From NCBI GenBank assembly GCA_965153355.1, contig OZ231127.1, positions 28,520,001-28,584,000 on the forward strand: DNA of 64,000 nucleotides, written 5' to 3'. The notes beneath the pieces were generated by a model, which made no database searches, was not told the DNA's origin, and saw only the letters and a program-made list of their open reading frames with translations. Positions within the stretch are counted from its first letter, which is position 1. Each line of letters starts with the position of its first letter. Source of the stretch: Flaccisagitta enflata. Lineage: Eukaryota > Chaetognatha > Sagittoidea > Aphragmophora. This document shows positions 1 to 31,969 of this stretch, in pieces. The translations under genes and the position numbers were made by a program.

Positions 1-238
1 CAACAACCGTACAGCCACTATCATGATAAGTTAGCGCAAATGGCGAAACGTAGACAGGAAGGAGAGCTGGCCTCACCGGGGGCAGCGGGGATTCCAAGGC
101 CGGTACCGGCGGCAGAAGTTGTATCGAGGCAAGTCGTGGCGACTGCGGCCGCGTTAGGAGTTCAAGGGCGCGACTCGGAAGAGAATGAAATGGTTCCGAA
201 AAAGAAGAAACTGGCCATGTATCCAGGGGATCCAAGGG

Positions 239-330
<92 letters not shown>

Positions 331-2822
331 CGAGGCAGAGGAGGAGGTCTCGGGCCGTCCGCCGGTTGGGTTCGCGAATCCGAGCGTCGTGCGGAAGAGG
401 CTCGTCAGGCGGCGGAAGCGGCGAAAATGAGGGCGAAAAGAGTCGAAGAGTTTTTGGCGAATCGACGAGCGGCGAAAAAGAATCGCAACAAAAACGCGCT
501 GCAGGCATTAAATGGGTTTCAAATGAAACTGGACACGATCAGGGAGAGGAATTTCAGGCACAGAATCGACGCCGCTGCTGCTGCCGCGGCGGTAGTGGCG
601 GTTGGTGAAGGTGGTGGTGATGGTGGTGGAGGTAAGAAAGGAAGAGAAGGTGGTGAAGGAGACCACGCTAGCAAAAGAGGGGAAGGTGACGATGAAGAGG
701 AGAGTGAAGACGAGAGTCAATCCACTGATGAAAAGAGAGAGGTTGAGCGTCAAAAACGTATGGCGGAAATGAAACGACGTCTCGAAGACGCCAAAGCGCA
801 AAAACGCGATTCGGACAGAATGGCCAAAATCGAGCAACTGAGAGCCCAAGCTGAGCAAAGAGCCAATCAACTGAAAGATCACCTCAAGAGGAAAAGGGAG
901 GAAGCCTACGCGAAGGAGAAGAAGCAGTGGAACGATCACCTGGAGGATAAAGGATTTGGGAAAGGTGGTGGCGGTGATGTAGGAGGAGGAAGAGGAGGTG
1001 GTGGCGGAAAATCAAATGACGATGCGGAGAAGAGGGATCATGCTGCTGCGGTCGCTGTCGCCGCCAAACCGCCTCCAATTGCTGATGTTTTGGCTCTCAT
1101 CAAACCAAAGATTGACGAAAAGAATGCGGTTATAGCGAATAAAGAGGAAGGAAGAGGAAATAAAGAAGAGGCATCCGCTGAAGACGCCGGCAAAGACCCG
1201 CAGAAGAATCGCGGAGGATGGAAGAAGCAAAGCGAGACCATCGTCAGGCAACTGAATGCGCGCGAAGTCATCGAAACGTCGATCGCGGTGAAAATCACAA
1301 ACGAGAAGAACGAGGGTGTGGATACAGCTGGAGAAGATACAAGGAGTGGTAGCGGTAAAGGAGGAAGTGGCGAAAGAAGAGGTGGTTGTGGAGAGGGGGG
1401 AAGTGGTGAAAAGGGAGCGCCAGCGGCGGCTAGGAAAGAATGGGGGCGTGTTGGGGGAACAGTTTTGAAAGTGTTTGATAACGCTTCTCTGGAAACTTCC
1501 TTGGAAGAAGTCTCACCGCCTCCAGAAATGGAGGACGAGGAGGAGGAGGGGGAGGAAGGGGAAGAGAGGAGACACGGAAAAAATCAAGGGAACAAAATTG
1601 GTGACGAGAGAAAGGGCTGGAAAAGAGAACAGCAAGAGGAAATCCTCGACTTTCTACACAACAAAAGCCTTCAAGAGAATTCCTTTGGATGCGACACGCT
1701 GATGAATACGAACATGCAGACGCAGGCGAAGATGATTTCCCTGACGGAAATTGAGCGGATGAAAAAGTCGATGGTGAATCCCAAGGATCCGCCAATCGAT
1801 CAAAATCTACCTAATGCGTCAGCTGACCAGATTCCCGCATCTGTAACAGTGACAGTCGTCAGTCCCACTGTAACGCAAACGACAAGAATGGGTACTTTTG
1901 TCGTCAAATCTAACAGTGCCGTCGTGGCATCATCCAATCACGTCGCCGATGCCAATAACAAGGAAGCAAGTACTGGAATTCCCACTGATGACTCAACCAC
2001 GGCGGCAACTAGTGATTCAAAGACGGTACCTCCAGAAAAAGCAGACATCTTGAAGCCAACGCCGAAATTCGCCTCGACATTCAAAGGAGAACAAGCAGAG
2101 GAAGAAGAGGAAGAGGAGTCGCAGTATCGCGTCAACGGCGGTGAGGTTGAGGTCAAAGCCAAACGCTCTTCCACCGGAGACGGTGCCAAACTGTTCGTCG
2201 GCAAAGTCGATGAAGTCAAATTTGGCGCGACTTTGAGAGAAGAAGAAAATCGAGATGAACAAAGCGTGAGATTGTCTTCCTCTCCCCCATCTTCTTCCAC
2301 ACCATCTTCTTTTGGAGCTCTTGCTCCCTCTACACCTTCCGGTCCATCACGACCAAGTGGTATGCTAGAGGCCGTCACAGCCGAAGACGATCGAGTGAAG
2401 CGCGGAAATTCAGAGGAAGTCGACGCCAATGTCCGACCATCCGATGCCTCAACGCGCGTCAAGCAGACGTCTTCTATGTTGTTGGCTTCCGGCATTTTTG
2501 ACGTCAAATCGCCGAGTGGAAAATCGGCAGCTGTCCATCTACTGCGCACCGTCTCTTTGCCAGATCTTCGAGATGATGACGAAGACGTCGACGATAACAA
2601 AGTAGAAACCGACGACGAGATAAAAGCAGCTCCGTTATCAAAGGCCAAAATGACGCCGTTGACGAATAAAAGTCGCAGCGAGTCTCAACTGGATAAGGTC
2701 GTCGACAGTTCGGTGGAAGAGCTCGTCGACAGTCTTTACCTGACAGCTTCCGAGGCCGCCATGGATAAGATTCTGACGCAGATGATTACGGTGGAGATGT
2801 TAAAGGAGGAGGATGGGGATGA
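1..2822 (+). CDS. Partial second copy of the NEK1-like last exon
   Basis: The reading frame is open from the first base to the assembly gap and matches 9053-11865 almost base for base. It encodes the polyGln tract (30 CAA codons at 241-330, against 28 at 9293-9376), the basic/coiled-coil segment and most of the Ser/Glu-rich tail. The final stretch with the conserved NEK1-type C-terminus is missing because the copy ends at the 10-N gap. I see about ten substitutions plus a 9-bp polyGln length difference in the first ~570 bases, and none in the remaining ~2.25 kb. No kinase exons precede it in the window. Either it is the end of an upstream tandem NEK1 copy, or the same exon was assembled twice. 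The sequence itself is sure; its reality as a separate locus is doubtful. Confidence 0.7.
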
Positions 2823-2832
2823 NNNNNNNNNN
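2823..2832. other. Assembly gap (10 N)
   Basis: Ten consecutive N lie exactly where the first NEK1 exon copy is cut. The sequence to the right (2833 onward) is unrelated to what follows the same point in the full copy at 11866, so the join is not contiguous sequence. Confidence 0.99.
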
Positions 2833-3879
2833 ATTAAATCTGAGGTCTGGTGTATGAGATATTAGCTTATTTATGTATGTAGTAATATGTTATTAGGACT
2901 TAGGCAATTTATAAAATGGATTTGAGTTGATGAAAATTTTTACTTGTTCATTCATTACATTCTGTTTTTCTTCATGTTTGCCATCATGGATCATGAGGTA
3001 TGCCACCATGGACTTCAAGGTATGCCACCCACCATGGACTTCAGGTATGCCACCATGGACTTCAAGGTATGCCACCATGGACTTCAAGGTATACCACCAT
3101 GGACTTCAAGGTTACGCCACCATGGACTTCAAAGTATGCCATCATGGACTTCAAAGTATGCCACCATGGACTTCAAGGTATGCCACCATGGACTTCAAGG
3201 TATGCCACCATGGACTTCAAGGTATGCCACCATGGACTTCAAGGTATGCCACCATGGACTTCAAGGTATGCCACCACGGACTTCAGTATGCCTAGACCGT
3301 GGACTTCAAGGTATGCCACCTTCCCTTCAAGGTATACCACCTGGACTTCAAGTGTATGCCCCGTTAGAAGTCATTAACATGTGAATGGCGCAAATTCGTT
3401 GGAAATTTGAATGTGAACAGAGTTTTTTATCATGGGAAAGACCGGGAAGTTAATAGTAATGTGTATCTCGTAGCATTCCGTATTCATGGCAAGGTGTTGG
3501 CGTTTGTCTTTTGGCATCTTACTTTTTCACTAAATCAAAAGGGGAGTTTTTTATCAATCTTAAGGAAATTTCCCATGCTAGCTGATCCCCCATGTGTTAC
3601 CTTAAAATTGCTCAACAATATCGTATTCTGAGCTTCCCAGCAATTTACTTTTTTGGCGATTTCAAAGCGTGAGAACTGGAGAAAAATTATTTTTCCTTAC
3701 TCAAAGCAGTCTGCATGCCTTGAATGAGTTTTAAGGCAATTAACAAAAAAAGCCATTAACTTTACAACTCACGGTCAAGGCAAAAAAAAAGGAGACAATG
3801 ATTGATGAGAGAGGTGTGTTCTAATTTCCGCCGATCACCCAAGCATTACCATCCTCATCACAAACTTCAACCACCGGAA
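2833..3879. other. Region between the gap and the NEK1 start
   Basis: Apart from the minisatellite at 2980-3360 this is AT-rich single-copy-looking DNA. The last ~80 bases before the NEK1 ATG are open in frame with it (an upstream in-frame ATG lies at 3802), so they are probably 5' UTR. I see no other gene. Confidence 0.4.
2980..3360 (+). repeat. 22-bp minisatellite containing a Kozak-type start in each unit
   Basis: About 16 tandem units of TATGCCACCATGGACTTCAA plus GG, with degenerate units at both ends. Most units contain GCCACCATGG. Because 22 is not a multiple of 3 and the unit has no stop in any frame, all three + frames stay open across the array. That explains the three overlapping long reading frames seen here; none resembles a real protein. 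Confidence 0.9.
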
Positions 3880-12568
<8,689 letters not shown>

Positions 12569-12834
12569 CTTTAAAAAAATGATAAAAAAACAAGTTTGTG
12601 TTGATTGCAAACTCATGCTCATGTTTTTGATTTAGAGCAGAGATCGATTGAGACAACCCACTGATGTATAACTCATTGGTTTTTGGCAGTACCATGAAGG
12701 ATTAGTTTCAGTGTTTGTCAGAAGTATTGCGTAGTTTTCACTCCTTCCTTTGTGGTACGGGTAAATGAGCAAAAAAATGATGTTTGAACTAAAACCTAAA
12801 AAATCTTAAAAGAGTAAGGGTCCGCGACTGGGGT

Positions 12835-13166
12835 CAAACGGCGTTGTCAAACGGCGTTGTCAAACGGCGTTGTCAAACGGCGTTGTCAAATGGCGTTGTC
12901 ATATGGCGTTGTCATACGGCGTTGTCATACGGCGTTGTCAAACGGCGTTGTCAAACGGCGTTGTCAAACGGCGTTGTCAAACGGCGTTGTCAAACGGCGT
13001 TGTCAAACGGCGTCGTCAAACGGCATTGTCAAACGGCGTTGTCAAACGGCGTTGTCAAACGGCATTGTCAAACGGCGTTGTCAAACGGCGTTGTCAAACG
13101 GCGTTGTCAAACGGCGTTGTCAAACGGCGTTGTCAAATGGTGTTGTCAAATGGCGTTGTCAAACGG
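12835..13166 (+). repeat. 13-bp minisatellite
   Basis: About 25 tandem copies of TCAAACGGCGTTG, with a few units reading CATAC or CAAAT in place of CAAAC. The unit has no stop codon in any frame and 13 is not a multiple of 3, so three reading frames stay open across it. This is an artefact, not coding. Confidence 0.95.
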
Positions 13167-13980
13167 CTGTTTGGTCGGTTTGGCCAGTTAGCATGCTATA
13201 ATCTTTACAAATCAAATACATATGTTGAGTCCTTCCATTTAAAGACTACATACCAAGTCCTAACCAAATCGGTTGAAAAATGCCAAAGTTATGCACGTTT
13301 CTCACTTTTAGGCTGGTTGGGTGGTAGGCCGGTTTGGCCGGTTAGCATGCTAAAATCTTTACAATTCAAATACATATGTTGAGTTCTTCCATTTAGGGAC
13401 TACATACCAAATCTTAACCAAATCGGTAGAAAAATGCCAAAGTTATGCACGTTTTTCACTTTTAGGCTGGTAGGCTAGTTGGGTGGTAGGCCGGTTTGGC
13501 CGTTTAGCATGCTAAAATCTTTACAAATCAAATACATATGTTGAGTCCTTCCATTTAGAGACTACATACCAAGTTTTAACCAAATTGGTTGAAAAATGCC
13601 AAAGTTATGCACGTTTTTCACTTTTAGGCTGGTAGGCTGGTTGGGTGGTAGGCCGGTTTGGCCAGTTAGCATGCTAAAATCTTTACAAATCAAATACATA
13701 TGTTGAGTCCTTCCATTTAGAGACTACATACCAAAATTTAACCAAATCGGTTGAAAAATGCCAAAGTTATGCACGTTTTTCACTTTTAGGCTGGTAGGCT
13801 GGTTGGTTGGTAGGCCGGTTTGGCCGGTTAGCATGCTAAAATCTTTACAATTCAAATACATATGTTGAGTTCTTCCATTTAGGGACTACATACCAAATTT
13901 TAACCAAATCAGTTGAAAAATGCCGAAGTTATGTACGTTTTTCACTTTTAGGCAGGTAGGCTGGTTGGGCCGGTTGGGTG
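13167..13980 (+). repeat. Satellite of about 162 bp, five units
   Basis: The motif GTTAGCATGCTAAAATCTTT recurs at about 13187, 13341, 13503, 13665 and 13827, giving spacings of 154, 162, 162 and 162. Each unit contains ACCAAATCGGTTGAAAAATG and a GGTAGGCTGGTTGGGTGG segment. It directly abuts the 13-bp array. Confidence 0.93.
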
Positions 13981-14183
13981 GGTCGGATCATAACATACGC
14001 ATAGGCTGCAAAGCGGCTTACCCTAATACAACTTCCCTCCAAATATGAAGCAAATCGGTCAAGGCGTTCAAAAGTTAGCCCATTTTTAAAAGTGTGGACG
14101 ACGACGACAACGACGACGACGACACCCACCCGCCTCGAATTATAGTCCGCGTCGGAATGGTATTCCGTCGCGGACAAAAAATA

Positions 14184-14405
14184 ACAAGGCCGGATACACG
14201 GCTACCGAAGTCGCGTGCGGGTGGGCAGGGGCAGTGATAAAAAAGGCTAGCCACATATTTGGGCCGGGCAAGGGCTGTCATGCAAAAACTGCTCGTATAT
14301 GCCGAAAAAGCTGAGGGTGACAGACCAATGGACAAATGGACCGACGGACCGACCGACGGACCGACCGACCAACCGACCGGGTTTTAGAGTTGCGTGCACG
14401 CGACT
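14184..14405 (+). repeat. HT-family repeat, full-length-looking copy
   Basis: It starts AAGGCCGGATACACGGCTAC, continues with GTGCGGGTGGGCAGGGGCAG, has a tetranucleotide GACC/GGAC filler (14336-14382) and ends with the hairpin TTGCGTGCACGCGACTAAAAA. No reading frame spans it. The same order of blocks recurs at other sites in both orientations, so this is a dispersed element. Confidence 0.8.
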
Positions 14406-14946
14406 AAAAACAAAAAAAAACACGGAACTAAACGGACGCGCTTTTGTGTAATTGCTGATCTAGTTCAAACAAAGTTTATCACTCCGCCTTTAGATAATGT
14501 TGTCTGTTTGTGTTGTCAGACTTCTGATTGCTAAAGACAATTTTGGAAGCTTTCTCCTCAGCATTCGGCTTTTCTTTTGAGCCTCAAGTGCCTTTCAAAT
14601 GAAACTTTAGCTAACTAAAACAAAAAAATAAGCGTCAAGCCATCAAGTTTTTTTTCGATTGCGAAGACAAGAATTTCTACGTCTTACTTTATCAATTTCA
14701 TTTGCAAAAACAAATATGACATATTGTGACGACATTTGATGTTGACTCCAGTATTGAAGTTTTTCATGAATAAATTAACCAATGAAGACATCTAGTCTAA
14801 GTACTGTTGATGTATCTCAAAAATCAAATTAATGAACAATTATGTTGTAATTTAGCACGATGACCACCGGACGTCTGGTCGGTGAAAAATGATCGAGGAG
14901 ATCGAGATCCAACAAATCTGAGCCAGTTAGTTCACTTGCCAACTCT

Positions 14947-15049
<103 letters not shown>

Positions 15050-15296
15050 CAGACAGAGACAGACAGATAGACAGACAGAATCAGGGACAGAAAGAGAGTC
15101 AGACTGACCGTCAGTGCGTGTAGGTCAGTCCGTTTTCAGTGATAAGACCAAATAGATACAAAGAAAGATCGATAACATTTAACCGGATGATGTAGCTTCA
15201 GCTAAGCGATTTCATGATGATCTGAATAGAACCCCGAGAAAACGCCGAAAATTCGGCGCAACGAAATAATCGAAACAAATATTTAAATGAAAAAAA

Positions 15297-21017
<5,721 letters not shown>

Positions 21018-22413
21018 CTTGTCTTTTTATTTCTTGTTGCCTTTTGTTTCAAAGACTTCAAAATTTCAGAGTTTTGATTCTATCCCCTCATGACCGTCGG
21101 AGGTCACGTCACGCTGACGGAAGTTTGTCTACTTATGCAAAGTTTTTTGTTTGTCTTTTTTAGAATCCACCGATGACGGAATGGACACGAATAGATCTTA
21201 GGTGAAGAAATTGAAATTAAACAAAACGAAATTACACGATTGACAAACAATCATTTATTGGATTACTACAAATAGAGAAATAATCACAGATGTGGATGGC
21301 AGGAGTTTAGAGTGGTTTGAAAAAAATTTTCTTTTGTTTTTTTTTTTTACTAGTCATTATTTCTATGGAAGTCTAGAGCAGAAAGTGTGTGAAACACTTT
21401 TCACTGGCTAAGAAAATAAGAGGGTTTGATTCCTAGGGAAAGTCAGAGGGGAGGCATTAATTGTCTAAAACAAAATTCGCACCTAGAAATAATAGTGTTT
21501 TTTATATAAAAAAGGAAAGAACAAATTTGTATAGAAATGACAGATGAAAGGAAAGAATGAAGGAAGAGAACACAAATGTAAAAAAATAAAATCCAACTAG
21601 TATAGTGGTTAAACTTAAAAAATATAACTAAGCAGGTATTACTGTCCTCTCATACTACTGATGACTCTGAGTCTGGACAAACAATCAATGAATAAATCGT
21701 TTATATGGTGGGGCCAAATGTCGACGGCATCGTCGAATAGCAGAATAGAACGACCTTGCATAGAATTTATTCGATCAAGAATGTTCTTTTTTTTCCTCTT
21801 AATTCTTAAAAGGTCACTCGGTACAAGCTTACTGATATAACAGAGATAGAATGGAAAACTAAAGATAGAGGAACAAAAAAGTCCTTTCATCGCAAATGGA
21901 TTCGATTAACGAACGAACGCAGAATATGACTGTGGTAAAATTCTTATCCATGCAAATTTATGGAAATGGCAAACGAAAATAAAGGTTTGCATTAATTTGA
22001 CTTTCTAGCCTCTGTGCTCGCGAACCGGCTCTTTTTCTTTTCCGGATTAAGGAAGCTGCCAAGGCTAAGTGACGAACAAACAGCCTCCGTGTATGACATG
22101 TGCAACAAATATTGAAAAATATAGTTCAAAAATTACTTGTCTAAAATTTCAGAAGTTACTTTATCTCTGCACAGTATCTGCTTCCACTCATATACATACA
22201 ATGTTCGGTTGCATAAGCCAGAAAACCAAATAGAGCGAGGTGCCTGAATATGCTTGAACTCCGTTTTACGTCTGGATGCGGTGGATTCAATTCAAAATCA
22301 ATGATATAGTTGACGTTAACTAATCATTGAATTTTACGTTTACAGTGTAAACCTCTCAATCCGTAAGTTAGGGCAAATATTTATCACAAGACCTGTACGC
22401 CAGGACCAGATTA

Positions 22414-22836
22414 CACTCTTTTTTTTATAAGAACGTCATTTTTTTCTCAAAGGCTTCATGTTCTTATTTTCAAGGCCAAATGAAGCCTTCAACATTCTTA
22501 AAGTGTTCTTAATTTCAAATACTATATAAACTACAGGAAACCTTATAATATACTATTAATCAATTACACTAAACACATTTCTATCAAATACTGTTAAAAA
22601 AAACACTAATTATTAAAGTCTGGGGATATTTTCATGATGTTTATTTAAAAAATATAAAATATCATCTTAATTACACTAAAATTCAAGTGTTTTCCTAATG
22701 TTCTTCAAATAATATAATAAGCGGAATTTTTTTTCAAGATTTGAAGCCTTCATATGTTCTTATGATGTTCTTAATTTTGGGGCCATTTGAAGCTTTGATG
22801 TTCTTATAAACTAGGTTCTTATAAAAAAAAAGAGTG
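22414..22836. mobile_element. TA-flanked MITE, 423 bp
   Basis: The left end CACTC plus eight T plus ATAAGAAC matches the inverted right end GTTCTTAT plus nine A plus GAGTG. TA borders both ends (22412-22413 and 22837-22838). Subterminal blocks such as GAAGCCTTCA and TGTTCTTA are also repeated in inverse orientation. There is no reading frame. The TA target suggests the Tc1/mariner group. Confidence 0.8.
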
Positions 22837-24475
22837 TATCTGATTAAAAAGTCAAATTAAGTACATATGAATCTAAAGGAAACGGCTCTGAACTCAAATC
22901 TTTCCATGACTTTTTCGATTTTAACAATATGCAGATATACTCACAATAGTGCGTCCAGTGCGTGTTGGACGAAGGCAAACAGACAGACACACAGACGTAT
23001 AGAAAAACAGAAATCATGATCTCACAAAGCGCAACGATAGCTTTCTGAGGTTAGACAGCTCGTCTGTGAACAGGTAAAGGACCAGGCAACTCCGATATTC
23101 GAAGACCATGAACCCGACCCATGAAAAGATGCTTTCAGGTTCGCCAAAGGCAAAGCACCTCTATAACTGGCTGTGTAGGCGACTGTTGGTCGGTCGGTTG
23201 GTCGGTCGATAACACAAACGTTTGATCCACCCGGCGCAACTTATTGACCTACTTGGCCTTGTTCAGTAACATCTGGTCTGGCCGTTCGTCCATCCGTCTG
23301 TACATCCATCCATTGAAATGCCGGGCTTGATGATTCTGATTTTATCAACTCACTCCAATGAACAATGCCAAGAAGGCCACCGATGCTTTGTCCATTTAAA
23401 TTTGCTTTTTTAAAGCTTAATATAAGTATTGGGTCCGGGACTAATTTCTGGTCGTTACGTAATTACCGACGATGAAGGAACAAAAAATTGCTCAGTGATC
23501 CTGCATTAACAAAGGTATAAAAAGGTCTTTTTAAAAAATAAATCATGTGAACTAAAGAAAGGTGACTGGCGGGAAGAGGGAAAAAGAATGTTGACAAAAC
23601 ACATTACCAGAAACAAAAACAAACATCTGTAATAAAAAAAAAAAGTTTTTTTTTCATTTAAACAAAGCTAAAACCGTATTAGCGGCGGCAATGAGAGGGA
23701 AGACTAATTCATTGTTCAATTAAAACAAAGAACTAAGTATGATTGTTATATTTGTGAATAATATCATTTTGTTCGTTTTTTTATAAATAACCGAAGCAAC
23801 CAATCTTCAGCTATGAAATCGCTGCACTTATTATCGACTTAATTCATTCGGCGCGTACATTATTTACAAAATGAAAAAAAAAATAATTTGAGGAAAAAAA
23901 AATGCAAGAATGACATATTGACTATATCAGATATTGCTATAGATAAAACATCAGACCACAGTAATTTCTTTTAGATTTGACTGGTTTGGAAAGAAAGGAA
24001 ACGGCGCAGTCACGCATCATTTCGTATATAAAAAAAACTGTGTGAATCATATTTTTTGTTTCAACAATCATGATCAATATTATTCATAAACTATATGCGC
24101 AATGAATTGCATTCGGAAGGTGAGAGAGAGTTATACTATATCGAGAGGGCGAACGTGATGGTCAACATTTGAAATCGCAACAGGGAGTTGACACGGTCTG
24201 TCTCTTTCTCGTTTTATTGGAGACATCGCGCTGCACCACTTTGACAACTTGAGTTTAACTTTAAACGCACTCCAAAAACAAAAACATGCTCACTAAATAT
24301 GAGCTTAAGATATGGTTAGTTGATTCGATCATCAATACGCTGTGATAACCATCCGTTGTTACTCGCTGGAATTTCGGCTGTCACAAAGAATAAAATGACA
24401 AAAGAAAACAAAAAAAATGCACTAACAAATATAAAAAAAAGCAGTATCAAAACTGAATGATTGTCTCTTCATTTT

Positions 24476-24640
24476 TTTCTTTCTTTTTTGTCTTTTTCTT
24501 TTTCTTTTTCTTTTTCTTTTTCTTTTTCTTTTTCTTTTTCTTTTTCTTTTTCTTTTTCTCCTTTTCATTTTCTTTTCTTTTTGTTTTCTTTTTCCTTTTT
24601 GTTTTCTTTTTCCTTTTTGTTTTCTTTTTGTTTTTCATCC
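24476..24640. repeat. (TTTTTC)n hexanucleotide array
   Basis: About 13 clean TTTTTC units, then degenerate TTTTTGTTTTC units. The Ser/Phe and Lys reading frames across it are artefacts. Confidence 0.95.
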
Positions 24641-24917
24641 TTTTCTGGTGTTCTTACGTTCCTTTCTGTCTCTTCTCCTGTCTTTTCTCCTCTCATTTAA
24701 CCCAATCCCAGCGAGCAACATGCGTCATGGTTTGTCACCAAAGCTCATAACCAATCAATTCATCACCTCATTCCAATCGTCACTCAATCACGCACGCACA
24801 GGAACACACAAACACTGTAAAAAAATTAAGAACCATCGCACAAAAAGTTGTCACATGAGCTCTGTCCACCTCTTCTTCGCCTTTTCCTGTAAATATCTCC
24901 TTGTCTCACTTTTTTTT

Positions 24918-29203
<4,286 letters not shown>

Positions 29204-29695
29204 CTGAAAAATTGGATAGAAAATGAAATTGGATTATTGGATTATACTAGAACAAGGCCGATACACGAGGGACGGTGCGCCTTGCGTTTTTAATCCTACA
29301 CCTACACCTACACCTAGCTCTATGCCCCTAGCCCTATTCCGAGCTCTACGGGACTAACTGAATATGATAATGAATGAAAGGACAAAGAATAAGAATGATG
29401 AACGGGATGAGTTTCCTTGTGATTTCAAACATTTTCTGCGATTTTTACATCGAGCGTGACCGACAGACAGACAGACCGACCGACCAACCAACGGACAGAG
29501 CCTCTTATAGAGGTACTATGGCGTACCTAAAAAATGAGAGATTCGCTATACAGTTGGAAAAAACCTATCTTCCTACCACTAACAGTCTAACACTAGTGTC
29601 TGTTTGTTTGTTTGTCCAACGTTCATTACTGAATCATTAGGCTTTTTTCTTCCTCTTCTGTGCATTTCAGTCCCTTTCTTTCTGTGCTGTACTGG

Positions 29696-29696
<1 letters not shown>

Positions 29697-29729
<33 letters not shown>

Positions 29730-29785
29730 GTGTGTGCATGTCTGTGCGTGTGTTTGTTTGTTTGTTTGTTTGTTTGTTTGTTTGT

Positions 29786-29876
<91 letters not shown>
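29697..29876. repeat. (GT)n, (TTTG)n and (TC)n compound microsatellite
   Basis: GT repeat 29697-29735, TTTG repeat 29752-29790, then about 42 TC dinucleotides. Confidence 0.96.
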
Positions 29877-29880
<4 letters not shown>

Positions 29881-30484
29881 CTAACCACATAACAATGCCG
29901 GACACACGTCAAGACGGTGGGGGTGCTACTACTCACACGTAACTGACGTAAGTACGGACGGACCAACGGACAGAGCCCTTTCTGAAGGTGCGTAAAATGG
30001 CGTAAGATAAGAATTGTAAAAATGCTTCAAAAGCAGCTCCATGTAAATCCGGTCAATTGAATATTTCCAGTTAATTCTTTGGATCTTGCTTGGCAGAATT
30101 CGAACACTTCCTAGAACACTTTCTAGAACAAGAAGCGAAGTTTTGAGTTCAATTCGAACTCGGCATGAAAACTCGTTTTCGTTCTGAATCTTATCAATTC
30201 CTGATCTTGGATACGACGGCATTTTTGGCAAAGTGTACGCGCGTGTACATTGGTGTCTGCATGTGTCTAACAATGAGTCCTTGAGTACCTTTGTGCAATT
30301 GGGCAATGTGTACATCTCAGTCGCGTTTGTGCAGGAGGGATCGTGAGCTTATTCAGAAGACATCATAATAGACGTGCAAGTACATCAACCGTTCCCCTTT
30401 AAAGCATAAGAATGTCTTGTCATTTTGATTATTCGATCAGCTGTTTCTATCAAACATTTCAATTTCAATGCGAAATTGAATGCA

Positions 30485-30492
30485 AGAGAGAG

Positions 30493-30591
<99 letters not shown>

Positions 30592-30596
30592 GAGAC

Positions 30597-30680
<84 letters not shown>
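30485..30680. repeat. (GA)n microsatellite with GACA interruption
   Basis: Two long GA blocks separated by GACAGACAGACAGAGAGACA near 30578-30610, then a GACA/GACG tail. Confidence 0.97.
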
Positions 30681-30683
<3 letters not shown>

Positions 30684-30698
30684 CAAAATGGACTGACG

Positions 30699-30730
<32 letters not shown>

Positions 30731-31202
30731 GCCAGATAGACAGACATACTGACGGACAGACAATCGCTGCATGTAACAGATGCTACGATCATCCCTCAAT
30801 CCAGCTACCTCTACTTGCAGAGTTACTGCGATGCTCATTCATTCTATGCGTGTTTTGGGTTATAAAACAGATAGAATGCGATATAGACGACCTCCTGTGT
30901 GTTTTTTGGTGAGGTCAGGTCGGTGGGTCCGTGAATGTTAAGCTCCCTCATTTTCCAGTAATTGGATGCACTGAATGTCACGCAGACTGAGAGTGAAATA
31001 CTGTGCAAAATCTTAACAAGGCCATGTGGGCAAACGTGTGCGCCGTGTCGATGCGTTACCTAACAACCGACCAACATACCGACCGACCGACCAAACGATA
31101 GACAGTGGCTCATTTAGACGTGCTTTAGCGCGCGTAAAAACTAGATTAGTTAAAAACAATTACTAGATTTGTTAAAGACAATTACAAGTAATTGAAAATA
31201 AG

Positions 31203-31410
31203 GCCGGATACACGGCCATCAGTTGGGGATGGGTGGGCAGGGGCAGAAATGCAACTGTCCGCAACTAAAAATGTTCTAAAACGCTTGTTTTCCCACTTTT
31301 CGACTCGTGTCCACGGACCGATGGACCGACGGACCGAAGGACCGACGGACCGACGGACCAACCGACGGACGGACAAAGCCTCTTTTAGAGTTGCGTGTCC
31401 GCAACTAAAA
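31203..31410 (+). repeat. HT-family repeat with GTTGCG/CGCAAC terminal hairpin
   Basis: It starts GGCCGGATACACGGCCATCA, continues GGGTGGGCAGGGGCAG, has GGACCGACGGACC filler (31315-31375) and ends GAGTTGCGTGTCCGCAACTA then an A-run. The stem bases differ from the 14.4-kb copy but remain complementary. Confidence 0.8.
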
Positions 31411-31443
31411 AATGAATGACATGTTAATGAAAAGAAACAACGG

Positions 31444-31555
<112 letters not shown>

Positions 31556-31969
31556 CCATGGCAAAAAAAAAAAAGAGACAACTTATTTAGCTTAATTCTG
31601 CTGAAGTGAAGATATAAAATATAAAAAATCTATGGCCGTTTTAAAGATCTATGAAAGATCTTTCAAATGCGACGTTGTTGGTAGTTCTAGCTTTATTCGT
31701 TTAGAAATGGCAAAAGAATGAATGAAAACGTTGCCATATTCAATTTTGCAATTCAACTGAATTCAAAAGGTTTTGAAAAGAAGTAGTTCACTTTGACGAG
31801 CTCTAACTTTTAAACAGTTTAAGTTACAAATCTTGGCACAGTGTCTTATGTATGTCACCCCTAAGCAATTTGGCAAAAGTCACAAATATCACAATTTTTT
31901 GCCTTAAACCAATCATATGTATTGCATAGAAGTCAAAAAAAGTTATAGAGCACATTTGGTAAAGAATTG

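Larger units (their letters stand above)
21018..24917. other. Spacer between TDG-B (3' side) and TDG-A (5' side)
   Basis: AT-rich, with no exon I can support. It should contain the TDG-A promoter just above 21018 and the TDG-B 3' end. A minus-strand AATAAA lies near 21251-21256 and could terminate a long TDG-B 3' UTR, though this is only a possibility. It holds a TA-flanked MITE (22414-22836), a degenerate HT-like GGTCGGTCGGTTGGTCGGTC patch (23186-23300) and a TTTTTC hexamer array (24476-24640). Confidence 0.5.

Noticed and set aside
2980-3384. Three overlapping frames across the 22-bp minisatellite as genes
   Set aside because: All three frames are open only because the unit lacks stops; the translations are pure periodic sequence.
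12835-13166. CRISPR-like regular repeats
   Set aside because: The 13-bp and 22-bp units are contiguous tandem repeats with no unique spacers, in an animal genome with spliced genes.
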